Source: Tretioscincus oriximinensis (taxonomy: Eukaryota > Chordata > Lepidosauria > Squamata > Gymnophthalmidae). Taken from it: a stretch of DNA of 64,000 nucleotides. The notes under the pieces were generated by a model, which was not told the DNA's origin, did not search any database, and saw only the letters and a list, made by a program, of their open reading frames with translations. Below are positions 46,695 through 56,400 of the stretch, piece by piece. Position 1 is the stretch's first letter. Every line of letters begins with the position of its first letter. The stretch spans positions 248,892 to 312,891 of the forward strand of contig JAJVDF010000161.1 in NCBI GenBank assembly GCA_022410635.1, in the 5' to 3' direction. The position numbers were made by a program, and so were the translations under genes.

Positions 46695-46805
46695 CTGGAT
46701 ATTCCGCAATCAAGCTCGGCTAGTCTGGAGTANTTCCGTCCCCACAGGGCTTTATTGTGGAATATCACAACGGCAGGGGAATAAATCAGTGATTTATTCA
46801 AGGGG
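46695..46805. mobile_element. GGCTGCATCC family, partial copy inside CpG island
   Basis: GGCTTTATTGTGGAATATCA..CAACGGCAGGGGAATAAATC..AGTGATTTATT matches the right half of 15031-15167, preceded by a decayed left half (ATATTCCGCAATCAAGC). AT-rich compared with the surrounding island. Confidence 0.6.
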
Positions 46806-48164
46806 TCGATCCGTGAGCAGCATCTCAGGGATTTGCCGCTGGGGTTGTGCCTGGTGTGTGCTTCGGGTAGGGGCGTGTGTGCATGTTCTCCTCCCTGCAC
46901 ATCCTCCCTAACCCTTTCGTTTCATGCGCGCGGGAAGGAAAATCCAGTTTGGGGTCCCCTCGCTGCGCTGCCTTTCTTACTCCTGCAGAGTTGGGGAAAT
47001 CGTCGTCCTCTCTCGGCGCCGTGTCTACGAGGTGAGGTAGGAGAACCTGTCTGGGTGGAGGCGGGAAGCTTCTGCTGACCTCTTGCCGCTGGAGGAGATG
47101 CTGAGGGAGGCATGTGGGCGCCCTCGGCTAGGAATGGCATGGAGGAAAAGCTTTGCCACACCTGGGCTTCTCTAGGCGNCTTCCACCCGCCCTTTCATGC
47201 CTGCCCGCAAAGATATATCAGAAGGCGCCTCTGTCTTCGCCAGAATATTTTTCCCCCCTGTTGCATTGTATTGGTTGAATTTGTGAGCCGGTCTGGAACT
47301 CCGCGGATTGCCCCGTGGGAGGGGTTGAAGGGGCTCTGCTGGCACCGCTTTTCTGGATTGCAAAATCGCCCTTCCACCGTCGCACGGGCAGCTCTTGGAA
47401 GCATTTGCGTTGCTCGCGCAATGTATCTCTCCCTCGCCCTCCCCCCCTAGGGGGCTTCCCTAAAAGCCCCCCGTGGGGTGAAGGGAAGGGCCAAGGGATC
47501 TCCCCTTCCTGCTTCCCCACCTACTGCAAAAGGCAGCGAGTGCTACGAGCCGAAGGGAAGGCGGCCTTTGCACCCGCGTGCCCGGGCACCCACGTTGCTG
47601 GACGCCTTTCCTCGCTGTGTATTCCTTTCCTCCAGCCTTTGGGCGAGCGGGCGAGGCCGCCCCCCTCTGTGTTTGAGGCAGGGGGATCAGGCAGCGCTTT
47701 CCGTCTCTGGAGTAGCAGGGCGCTGTGAGTGTGTTTGTGTGTATTTGTGTTTGCGTCTAAGAGATTTGGGAAGGGGGGGGGCGCCGTTGCCATGGCTCCC
47801 TGGAAGCTCTGCCGAGGGAGATATTGATGCCAGTCACGGAGGGACCTTTCTTCCTTTTTGTACGCCAGAGATCCCCTCCTTTCCTCCTCCCCCTCCCCCT
47901 TTTTTTGCTCCCTCCCCCTCCCTTTTTGGGGGTGAAGAAGCAAAGTGGTTAATTCCGTGCACTGGGACGGGGCTCCCTCCACTGCCTCCCTTCTAGTCCT
48001 GCCCACGAAGACACTCTCTCCACCGACGGCGAGGAGGCAGGCAGAGGACCCGCGCGGTTCCCCTTCCCTCCCTCCCGCCCACCACCACGCCCACGCCCTG
48101 CCCACCCCGGGCCCGGAGCCTTTGCCCTGCGCCGCTCGCCTCCTAGCCCCGCCCCCCTCCCCGG

Positions 48165-48185
48165 GCAGCCGCCAGGTAAGGCACG
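48165..48185 (+). other. Candidate splice donor of an untranslated first exon
   Basis: CAGCCGCCAG|GTAAGGCACG, with the GT at 48176-48177, fits the vertebrate donor consensus (CAG|GTAAG) closely. It follows a very GC-rich stretch such as often forms a 5' untranslated exon. A weaker alternative, TTTTCAAG|GTAGGA, is at 46537/46538. No acceptor could be paired with either within the window. Confidence 0.45.
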
Positions 48186-48384
48186 TCCAGGGAGGTCGAG
48201 GGGGGTGGAGAGCAGGGAGGAGGGGCGCCTCGCTGACCCCTTGGTGGGTTCTTTGATTTACCCATAGGCTGTCCGAAGGTTTGGGATGATTGACAGGTGG
48301 GCAAGAGCGGGAGGGAGAAGGTTCGACGGCGATTCAGGGTATGTGTGGAGACAGCAGCTGCAGACAAGGGTTGCTTGCTCTGCT

Positions 48385-48576
48385 ACTATTCTGGAATAGA
48401 GAATGGATATTTCAGAATACAGCTTTATTCCGGAATATCCACCGGGGCTGCATCCACACATCACTTAATTATTCCACAATAAAGCATGGATATTGTGGAA
48501 TAAATCAGTCCCTACAATGCTTTATTGTGGAATATCCAACCACAGTGGCATAAATAAAGAACGTGGGGATGCAGCC
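48385..48576. mobile_element. GGCTGCATCC family, full copy B with an adjoining half copy
   Basis: The full copy is 48446-48576 (131 bp): GGCTGCATCCACACATCACT on the left and AACGTGGGGATGCAGCC on the right. The inner block ATTCCACAATAAAGCATGGA..TATTGTGGAATAAATCAGTC..ACAATGCTTTATTGTGGAAT..ATCCAACCAC is the same as in 15031-15167. A second partial unit, ATGGATATTTCAGAATACAG..CTTTATTCCGGAATATCCAC, lies immediately left at 48385-48445, as if one element inserted into or beside another. Confidence 0.75.
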
Positions 48577-48764
48577 AAAGTCTCTGGCATTCCTGAAAGA
48601 GGTATGGTATGTCCATCCGTGTGTGTTGGTGAAAAGGGAAGGGAGGATGACCTGTGGCTCCCCTGCTTCAAACTCATCAGCTTTATCTCAAGTAGGATTG
48701 TTGGGTGTTTTTTGCTTCCTCTGTGTGTCCTTTCCCTCCCTCTCCTCTCTTTTCAAATGTGGTA

Positions 48765-48870
48765 CTAGGAACCCACTATATTACCACGTTTTCTAGCAAG
48801 AGGGTCACATGGGCATCTTACAGTCTAAGGAGGAAAAGGGTTGGTGGCATGATTTTACTAAAGTCTGCTT
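48765..48870 (+). repeat. SINE-like dispersed repeat
   Basis: TTCTAGCAAGAGGGTCACAT..GGGCATCTTACAGTCTAAGG..AGGAAAAGGGTTGGTGGCAT..GATTTTACTAAAGTCTGCTT matches the family at 41795-41905 and 34074-34156 with moderate divergence. Confidence 0.55.
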
Positions 48871-49014
48871 CTTCAGGTGCAAAGGCAGATGCTATTGCAT
48901 CAGAAAAAGGGGACACTGGTCCTGGTTACATCTTCACTTTAACTGTCTGCAGTTCCCCTTCTGGCTTGAAGAATGAGCTCAGTTCATCCCCTTCTCCCCA
49001 CCTGGGACTAGAGC

Positions 49015-49218
49015 ACATAGAANAGGGGTGGGCAATTAATTTTTCCCAAGGGGCCGCATGAGAAATTGGGGTGGTTTTAGAGGGCCGGATTAATATAGTT
49101 AACTCAGTTCTACCCAATACTGTATATAACTCTGAGCTAAGAGGGGCGGGCCGGTCAGAGACAGTAGGGGGGCCGCATGTGGCCCTCGGGCCGCCCCTTG
49201 CCCAGGTCTGACATAGAA
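49015..49218. mobile_element. hAT-type non-autonomous transposon, 188 bp
   Basis: The element is 49023-49210. The 8-bp direct repeat ACATAGAA flanks it exactly (49015-49022 and 49211-49218). Left end NAGGGGTGGGCAA and the reverse complement of the right end, CAGACCTGGGCAA, are inverted; the N is most simply C. The interior has subterminal GGGGCCGCATGAGAAATT and GGGGCCGCATGTGGCCCTCG segments, as in many vertebrate hAT elements. No transposase. Confidence 0.92.
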
Positions 49219-49305
49219 GAAGGCTTAAAGCAAAGATGTGACTACAAAAGCTCAAGCTATCAAGCTTTTCCTTGTTGTAGTCTCCAAGGCTTCAGTCACA
49301 CCACC
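49219..49305 (-). repeat. SINE-like dispersed repeat
   Basis: The reverse complement reads GCCTTGGAGACTACAACAAG..GAAAAGCTTGATAGCTTGAG..CTTTTGTAGTCACATCTTTG, the same order as the AGCACTTTGGAGACTAACAA family. The hAT element at 49023-49210 inserted at its edge. Confidence 0.5.
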
Positions 49306-49767
49306 TAAGTGAAAATCAAGCTTCAGACCTCTTTCAGAATAGAAAAACACAGCAGCAAAAGTGAACAGTAATTCTCTTTCCACATTAACTAAAAACGGAG
49401 GTGGGTTTTGGAATTAGGTGATGCCTTTTATTCATGTGTCCTCTCACTCTGAACGTGGACTGAAGCTGGATTAAAATTTAGATTTGACTCTGACTTTAGG
49501 TGCTAGGAAACCCNCATGCTAGAAATTCTGATCTTGACTACCCCTCACAACCCATCTTCTAATCTTGATTTACAGCTACTACTTTGAACATCGTCATGTG
49601 CTTTGCTTTGGTACTCAAAAGCAGTGAAGGGCTTGTCTTTTTGATGGTATCATCAATCAACAAACCAATAAATACAAATGGGGGAAAATCTAAAAGATTC
49701 AAGAGAGAAAGAAAAAAAATGGAATCCTTTACCTTCCCCACTTTCACACAAGTTTTAGAATACTGAA
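49306..49767. other. No gene recognised
   Basis: No repeat assigned. Confidence 0.5.
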
Positions 49768-49857
49768 TTTGTATTCTTGTTTTTATTGTTAACCGCCCTG
49801 AGACCTTCATTTATAGGATAGTTCACTACACTTCATTTATAAGTGTAAATAAATAGA
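49768..49857 (+). repeat. SINE/LINE tail
   Basis: TTGTATTCTTGTTTTTATTG..TTAACCGCCCTGAGACCTTC..ATTTATAGGATAG..TAAGTGTAAATAAATAGATA. Well-recognisable member of the tail family. Confidence 0.75.
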
Positions 49858-51504
49858 TACACTGTGAGACAGTTCCTTCTCATTTTAAGCCAATCTATTA
49901 CTCTTTAGAGTTGATAGAAGCTAAATACAGGGGTGGGAGGTGAGATGATCCTTTAAGCCCAGAGGCAGGGGAGAAGGGACCTAACTCAATATCACATTAT
50001 TGCCTGGAGAACCTTTGAATGTGACCAAAGTTATTTAAATGTACCAAGGAGGCTTTAAGTTTTGGAACAGGAATGACACCTGTCAGAGTGGGATAGTCAA
50101 ATATGGTTTTATGTCAAGATATAATCCCTCCATTTTTCTTTGTGTAATCATAACGTCCACTGCTTTGAACTCATTCAAACCCAGAACTTCATTTTGCTAA
50201 TAATATGCCTTTTTGTGGTAGTGCATTTGTATGAAAAAGTGTATGCAACATGTTTCCAAAAAGAAATGTAGGTAGCATAAATGTTCGTAGACACGTCTAC
50301 TCTTCATCTGTTAGACTAGCGCGGCTATTTCTCTGATGTTTCCAAGAGGCACTTGAAGGTCCAGTAAAATCTTCTAGTTAAAAAGAAGGATATATAGAAA
50401 ATGAGAGGAAAACCAACAGTTTGATGCTATCTTGGCATGACGCCAAGGATCTACTGTATATTTTATTCCAACATAGTGCGTGGAAGAAGCATACAGTGTA
50501 ACCAGATTTTTTTCATACTTCTTTCTCCCAGTGCTATTGATATAGGCAATTTTATATCATAATTCATATGCTAGGCTTTGATTTAACTAGAGACTCATTC
50601 CTGTGTTGATTTCTGGAGTTGCTGAAAATATTGGGTCATTTTAACCTCTGTTGCGAGATGAATCTTTAACCACATAGCAAATAGTGATTATTTACATGGC
50701 TTCTGTTTGAATAGGCCTCTGTGTGAGTTAGGAAGATCCAAAGTGATTTAAGGGTAGTTGCTAATAATTAATAATGTTGTATACCTGTAATATTGNTGNA
50801 TCTGCATTTAAAATTGTNTAAAAGAAAAATTATTATGAATAGAAAACACACAGCAGGGAGGGAAAACAGAATTGGCTGTGTCATGTATGCATACGAATAA
50901 AATCATGTTTGCTGCGAAATTGCCTCAATTCTAATTTGTCCCACTACACTATTGCTATAAATTCCTCTTGAAACAATCTTAACTGGAGAAGGAAGACTTA
51001 GGAAAGACTTTCTGCACTCTGCTGTCATGTGTGGTTGCTAAAACTTTAATACGGCTCTCCTACTTAATTTTTACTCCCTATAAGGAGTTGTTCAAGTTTA
51101 CTGATGCACAGGTTTGTTTTGTGTAAGCCAATCTCAAGGCATAGAAATGAATTGGCTCGTTAAAAAAATCAATTTCCTCTGAAGACATTTGAATTCACTG
51201 AATTGGACCCAGATGGAATGACCAGTTGCATATGGAGTTAAAAGTATCATTAATGAGTGGGGAAGGGTTTTTTTGTCTAGTGTATGAGCAGAAGTGTAAT
51301 GGGCCTCATTGTCTCTGGACTTATAGCAAGCAGCAATTATTTCATTGGGATGTTGCTGGAAAAGAAAAAGGTTAAATATCTTTCATTTATAGCCTGCCTT
51401 TCCTACATTTAAAAAGGTGTGGGAAGGTGAGGATTTCTGTAGCAATTCATTTACGTTGNATTTCAAGTCAAGTCTCCAACATCNTATGTTCAATACATAT
51501 TCTC
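49858..51504. other. Mostly unrecognised; SINE-like fragment at 50275-50335 (minus)
   Basis: The reverse complement of 50275-50335 contains ATAGCCGCGCTAGTCTAACA..GATGAAGAGTAGACGTGTCT, which fits the 5' part of the SINE-like family with a TAGCTATATTAGTCT start. A tail-like TTTCATTTATAGCCTGCCTT lies at about 51380. No exon was recognised to the right of the CpG island. Confidence 0.45.
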
Positions 51505-51593
51505 NTAAGAACATAAGAAGAGCCATACTGGATCGGGCCAGAGCCCATCTAGTCCAGCATTCTGTCTNACCCAGAGGCCCACCAGATGANCCT
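51505..51593 (-). mobile_element. CR1 LINE 3' tip
   Basis: TAAGAACATAAGAAGAGCCA..TACTGGATCGGGCCAGAGCC..CATCTAGTCCAGCATTCTGT. Only about 90 bp was inserted, with high similarity to 38061-38150. Confidence 0.92.
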
Positions 51594-53043
51594 GTGTGAC
51601 AGCGCTGAGTTTGAATTGTAAGACATCAAAAGGAGGAAAACACTAATTGTGTTTGGATCCTAATTTTGCCTGAAAATGTTATGGACTGGTTTCTCTGAAT
51701 TGTAAAGCAAAAGTTCATTTAGATCTCTAAATCTCATTACACTTTTAAAGAAACTGGTCCATGAAGTTTAATTTGTAGTTCAATGCATATAATAAACATA
51801 TTGNCATCAACAAACTATAATTGACCGTTTCTAAACTAGTCCTTATTTGGGGATATTTCCTGGGATAGAGACTTGCTATCTGTATGATAATGTAGACTAT
51901 GGTAAGCCCATACGTTACACTAGAATATGAAGGACAGATCTCTTCGTAGAATAAATATACTGTATATATCCCAGAATAAGGACCATTGTATGGATACATC
52001 CAATAACCATAGTTACATCTGCAAAACANTTATTAATCTGAAGACAAGGTAGAAAAGGCAGTTCAGCAGAGAGGCACAGCAAAAGTTAATGAAAAGGCCT
52101 GTCTGATTCTTATAGACAATGGTAAGAGTTCATTTAGCAGTTGCCTAGCGCTTCCAAATGGTTTGGAGATTGCTTGAGCAGTTGTGTCAAGTTTCATTTA
52201 TTTGTGAAAAACCAACGACTGTGATACCAATGCTTAAAGGTGTTGATGTGATTTCCAGTTTGCAGTATGAGTAATACTAATACGTAATGTATTTCTGGGA
52301 AATCTTATGTTCAGTGTGCTTTTTTTGTCTGTAAATATTAATGATTATGGGAGACAAATTATGTTGTCTTTCAGATTTTTTTTTTAAAATTCATCTTTTT
52401 ACATCTTATTGCAAATGTCAATATGAACATTACAGTGTCACTATCAGGACATTATAAATATAAAATACATAGGTTGCCTATAAGTCCTCTGCATTATGTT
52501 TTAAAGAAGGGGCAAAGTAAAAATAGGGGGTGAGAATGAGGTATATCATTGCAGAGCTGTGGGAAGTACCATTTATAATTTATGTAGCAGAGCATTTTCT
52601 GGGCATGATAAATCCAGTTGCAGTTTTGATATATTTCTAATGAGGAGTACATGAGATTCAGTTGTCATTAACAGCCTGGTCATGTGTATACCTTTTAAAT
52701 CTTCTTCAGTCCTAAAGAAGGAACTTAGTTTGGTTTAATTCTGGATTAATTTTTATAAACAATAGAAGAGCAAGGGAAAAAAACAGATAAAAATCATTCT
52801 TCAGGACTGTAAAAGATTTAAAAGTAGATGTGCGACCAGGGTAAACATTATAGACCCACCCATTTTGAAAGTTTCTTGAACCTGAGCAATCTTTCCAGAC
52901 CATATATAGGTCTGGTATACATAGGCCTGGTAGACTGTTGGGCTGATTATTTTATATAATGATTGGTTTAAAATATTTTGCCTTGTATTGTGTGACTCTC
53001 TATTTAACTAATAAATATTATTTGACTTGTTCTAATCAATATA
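51594..53043. other. No gene recognised
   Basis: AT-rich. A T-run at about 52376-52385 is followed by further AT-rich sequence; no family assigned. Confidence 0.5.
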
Positions 53044-53140
53044 TATTTTTGTATTTATTTATTTGCCTTTCTATATTGCCTTATACCTGAAGATCTCAGG
53101 ATGGTTAAAAGTAAAATCAGAACTATCATATTAAAAACCA
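53044..53140 (-). repeat. SINE/LINE tail, reverse orientation
   Basis: TTGTATTTATTTATTTGCCT..TTCTATATTGCCTTATACCT..GAAGATCTCAGGATGG is the reverse-oriented tail of a SINE or LINE. The frame at 53101-53361 starts within it and has no family support. Confidence 0.55.
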
Positions 53141-53705
53141 CAGTACCTGAAAGTAGGGAAAGGAGAACTGGTGTTTTTTTCCCAACAAAATGCCAGACTG
53201 AAGAGGCGAGTTTCTTTGACCCTCCAGAATTAGCCCTAGAACTCCTAAAAGCCAAGAATGTGTTTCAAACTAAGAGAAATACATCCACTTGGGATAAATT
53301 TGTCTATTCCAGGCTATGGGGTACCATTCTGATGCTACATTTTGCTTTGGAGAGAGAATAGGAAATGAATCAGCTAAATGCCTTTCTCCATTTCTATTAC
53401 AGGATTTTTATTTTGAGATATGACAAACTTGAAAACCATATCTCTCTCATCTTTTGTTATTCTTACATGCCTAGATGTCTAAAGTTGTTGTGGTAGAGTA
53501 GAATTATTTCAGTTGTTGCCTAGCAACTATGAAATCTGCTTTCCAAGCATTTTAGAATATGTCATACTCTTCATAGGACAACTTATTTTAGCTGATTTTA
53601 TACTTTTAAATGCAACCATGTTACATGAAGATGTGTCAAGTTTTCTGTTCAAAAATCCCACTATATGACAGAGAGTAAGGAACCCATTTCCTTTTATAAT
53701 AACCA

Positions 53706-54946
53706 CCCTGAGACAGGGTGGATTTGATTTAAATNTAACTGATTTAAATCACGATTTAAATCACTAGTCAGTAAGGCTTGATTTAAATCAGTGATTTAAA
53801 TCAAAGTTTCTACCTAAACTAGTTCTTGCTATTTTAACATGCAAGTAGATGAAGATTTTTGGAATCACTTTTTATATTACTTTTTTCTCCCCAGTTTAAT
53901 GGGTTAATCATTCATATTTGGACACCACTGTTCTGTTGTACTTAGGAAGAAGGAGAAAAATAATCCTGACTTAATAACAATTGAAATAGATTTATTCAAC
54001 TGAAACAATAACAACATTACAGCATAAGTTATTTGCTTAAACAAACATCCATGTTTGTTAACTAATTTGGCTAAACAATATATATATATATATTTTAAGA
54101 AACTTAGACTGTCAGCCCAGCTGACACATGAAAAACTTAAATACTACTGTCCCTGCTGTCCTCTGTAGCCTGCCTTACCGATAGGCGAAGGAGCTTCATT
54201 AAAATATTCCCAAGCTGGGTCTCTTTTATGGCCTGCTGCCATTATAAGGAAAGAATGTAATAAACCTCAGATCGTACACACAAACAGATCCAGACTTGTC
54301 TGTCTGTGGCTATGCTGCAGTATTGTGCTCAAAGTTTCACTTTCATTTTCTTGTCTGCTTGCCCTTCCTCCTCCTCACACTTAGATTCACATTCTTCTTG
54401 TGTTGTGCAGATNTATTCCACTCCAAACAATCAGAAACATATTGTCTAACTTCTTGGACTTGGCACTGAAGGGGTTGATTCTGTATTCATAGGTTTGTAG
54501 AACAAGAGGATTAAGGTCTTTTTCTCAACTCTGTTCATGTTGTAACATTTTTTGCTGTGAGGAAGAGGCTGGGACCTCTGCGGAGTCAAATTCAGTTTTG
54601 AGAACTGCGTAAGTAAAGCGAGCGTCTGTGATAATATAGGAGAGAAACTGCCCACTAATCCTACAGAAACCTCTGGAAGAGCATGGCATTGTGAATGTTA
54701 CACATATAGAGCCTTTATTCTACTGAGTTAAACAACTCAGCTTTATCTCATGATGGAAGAAACTTTGGATGGTAAAATATTTTCCTCAAAAAGCAGTTTA
54801 TTGAAAATCCGATTTAAATAAAAAAAATCCGTTTTAAATAAAAAAAATCCGTTTTAAATAAAAAAAATCCGATTTAAATAAAAAAAAATCCGATTTTTTT
54901 GATTTTTTTAAAAAAAACATTGATTTTTATCCACCCTGCCCTGAGA
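53706..54946. mobile_element. hAT-type transposon, 1,225 bp, no intact transposase
   Basis: The element is 53714-54938. The perfect 8-bp target duplication CCCTGAGA is at 53706-53713 and 54939-54946. Ends CAGGGTGGAT and ATCCACCCTG are exact inverted repeats, followed by repeated TGATTTAAATCA blocks on the left and ATCCGATTTAAATAAA blocks on the right. The interior of about 900 bp may be transposase-derived, but the longest frame (69 codons, minus strand, 54446-54655) shows no recognisable domain. The element is therefore treated as non-autonomous. Elements with GATTTAAATC-rich ends are familiar from turtle and other reptile genomes, from memory. Confidence 0.92.
54804..54893. repeat. 20-bp tandem repeat in the right end of the hAT element
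   Basis: About four and a half units of AAAAAAATCCG(A/T)TTTAAATA. Units alternate between GATTTAAA and GTTTTAAA. It lies just inside the right terminus and probably arose by local expansion of the subterminal repeat. Confidence 0.85.
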
Positions 54947-55003
54947 CCTTTGGGTATAGGGTGCTATAAAATGTAAATAAATAAATAATAAATAAATAAA
55001 TAA

Positions 55004-55219
55004 CATTGGCTTACTATAGGAGTTTGAAAATTGGGAAGGAAATTCTGGTTTTGTAGAAGTGGATATATTTTCTAGTGTCAGGAATAAACTTCAAATCATT
55101 GGTAAATGATTACTTTTCTCCTTTTCAGCTGTGAATTGAAGCAGATCACATTAATTTTGGCAGAGGAAACTTTTTATTTGGTTAATTTGTGCTACCAACT
55201 CTTGTTTTCCCTCATATTA
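55004..55219. other. No feature recognised
   Basis: Short AT-rich interval. Confidence 0.5.
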
Positions 55220-55301
55220 TATACTGCTCAAAACAATTAAGGGAACACTTTAACATAACCGTGTACGTTAAAGTGTTCCCTTAATTGTTTAGAGCAGTAT
55301 A
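55220..55301. mobile_element. 78-bp mariner/Tc1-type miniature element
   Basis: The element is 55222-55299, flanked by TA on both sides. Arms of about 34 bp (TACTGCTCAAAACAATTAAG on the left, CTTAATTGTTTAGAGCAGTA on the right) are inverted with one mismatch. Only about 8 bp separates them. TA duplication and long inverted ends fit the mariner/Tc1 superfamily. It is essentially two terminal repeats with no body. Confidence 0.9.
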
Positions 55302-55439
55302 TTATATAAATTCTAGAATATAATANTAACATTCTTAAAGTAGCACTTAAAAAGTCAAAATAGGAAACACAAAACCTNTTCGTAAATTAGGCAGCACCTA
55401 TTGTGCTATTCTAACACATACTTTTAATCTAGTCCTGAA

Positions 55440-55612
55440 GGACTGGACTAAACCATAATCCAGTTCTTCAGGACTGGATTGCCTTCCCTGGAAGTTTTCA
55501 AACAGAGACTGGACAGTCATCTGTCTGGGATGGTTTAATGAATCCTGCATCGAGCAGGGGGTTGGACTCGATGACCCTGGAGGTCCCTTCCAACTCTATG
55601 ATTCTATGACTG
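55440..55612 (+). mobile_element. CR1 LINE 3' end (ATTCTATG type)
   Basis: ACTGGATTGCCTTCCCTGGA..GGACAGTCATCTGTCTGGGA..TGGTTTAATGAATCCTGCAT..CGAGCAGGGGGTTGGACTCG..ATGACCCTGGAGGTCCCTTC..CAACTCTATGATTCTATGAC is a clean 3' end of the ATTCTATG subtype, distinct from the TTCTTATG subtype elsewhere in the window. A weak GGCTGCATCC-family relic may lie at 55668-55735. Confidence 0.92.
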
Positions 55613-56059
55613 AAGATGGCTTAAAAGTATGTGTTGGGACAGCATTTAGATGTCATTTACAAATTCTACTAGATATCATATTCCACACTAAAACACTGTT
55701 TTACAATATCCAACTATAGTGGGTACAATTTTAATGGGTGAAAAACAAAATAAGAGGATTGTTCCAACTTTCTGCATTTAATGGGAGGATGTTATTCTTT
55801 CCCACTGTCTTATGTTTTCAACTTCCATATTTTTGCTGTTATTCTAATCCATGATCTCTGAAGGCATGCACTTCAACATCTGAATGTGTGGAGGGAAACT
55901 TTCGTAGCCAAGGATCAGGGTACGAAATTTGTCCTCACTAGATTAATAAAGATATATAGTGAAAATGCCTGGCTTTACTTGAGGGCAGGGGCAGAAGATA
56001 ATTTATTAGTTTGAGAACAGCCATTAAATGATGCTCTATCTTAGATTCCCTCCCATATC

Positions 56060-56400
56060 ACTGCTTAAGATTGTAATATAACCAGGAGCTAGATCAATAC
56101 AAGAGAAGACATTATGGCCCAAGCCATTTAGGGCCTTATACACTGAATTAATTGGGATTGGAAGTGAATGGGTAATGAGCGTAGTAATTTAAGACCTGTC
56201 ATCCAGCTATTCAGGTCAACCGTCTATCTACTGATTCCTGCATCAGTTGCAGCTTCAAGGAAAGCCTCATATGGAGAGCATTACTATAGTCTACTCCAGA
56301 AGTCAATTGACCATGGATTAGTTTGGGCAGCATCTCGATCTTGTTTAGATTCAGCTTCAATTTATTGATCTCAATTTATCCCATTACCTCTCCTAAGTCC
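56060..56400. repeat. Dispersed squamate repeat, family not named
   Basis: CATTTAGGGCCTTATACACT, then GCCTCATATGGAGAGCATTA with CTATAGTCTACTCCAGAAG, match the order of a repeat I have seen widely in lizards (..TTTAGGGCTTTATAGG..GCCCCACATAGAGCGCATTACA..AATCTGGAGG). The 66-codon frame inside is not a gene. Confidence 0.5.

Larger units (their letters stand above)
45950..48260 (+). promoter_or_regulatory. CpG island, candidate promoter
   Basis: This is the only extended GC- and CpG-rich region not explained by a transposon. It has many CG dinucleotides, a GGA repeat at 46288-46318, a pyrimidine tract at about 47868-47935, and GC-box-like GCCCCGCCCCCCTCC at about 48146-48160. A consensus splice donor lies at 48175/48176. 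Vertebrate CpG islands usually mark promoters, so a + strand transcript starting here and continuing right is plausible. The gene is not identifiable. Long overlapping frames on both strands (for example 47478-47996 and 47521-48105) are expected from the GC content and show no domain. A transposon fragment (46695-46805) interrupts the island. Transcription to the left is not excluded. Confidence 0.6.
53695..55003 (+). repeat. SINE/LINE tail split by a hAT insertion
   Basis: The left part TATAATAACCACCCTGAGA (53695-53713) and the right part CCCTGAGACCTTTGGGTATA..GGGTGCTATAAAATGTAAAT..AAATAAATAATAAATAAATA (54939-55003) join into one normal tail once the hAT element and one copy of the duplicated 8 bp are removed. 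This orders the events: the SINE/LINE came first, then the hAT. Confidence 0.88.

Noticed and set aside
47478..48256. Long overlapping frames on both strands in the GC-rich region (172 and 194 codons)
   Set aside because: They overlap in opposite strands, are rich in Pro/Gly/Arg/Ser as expected from GC content, and show no domain, no start context and no conserved motif. The one strong signal is a splice donor, which fits an untranslated exon better.
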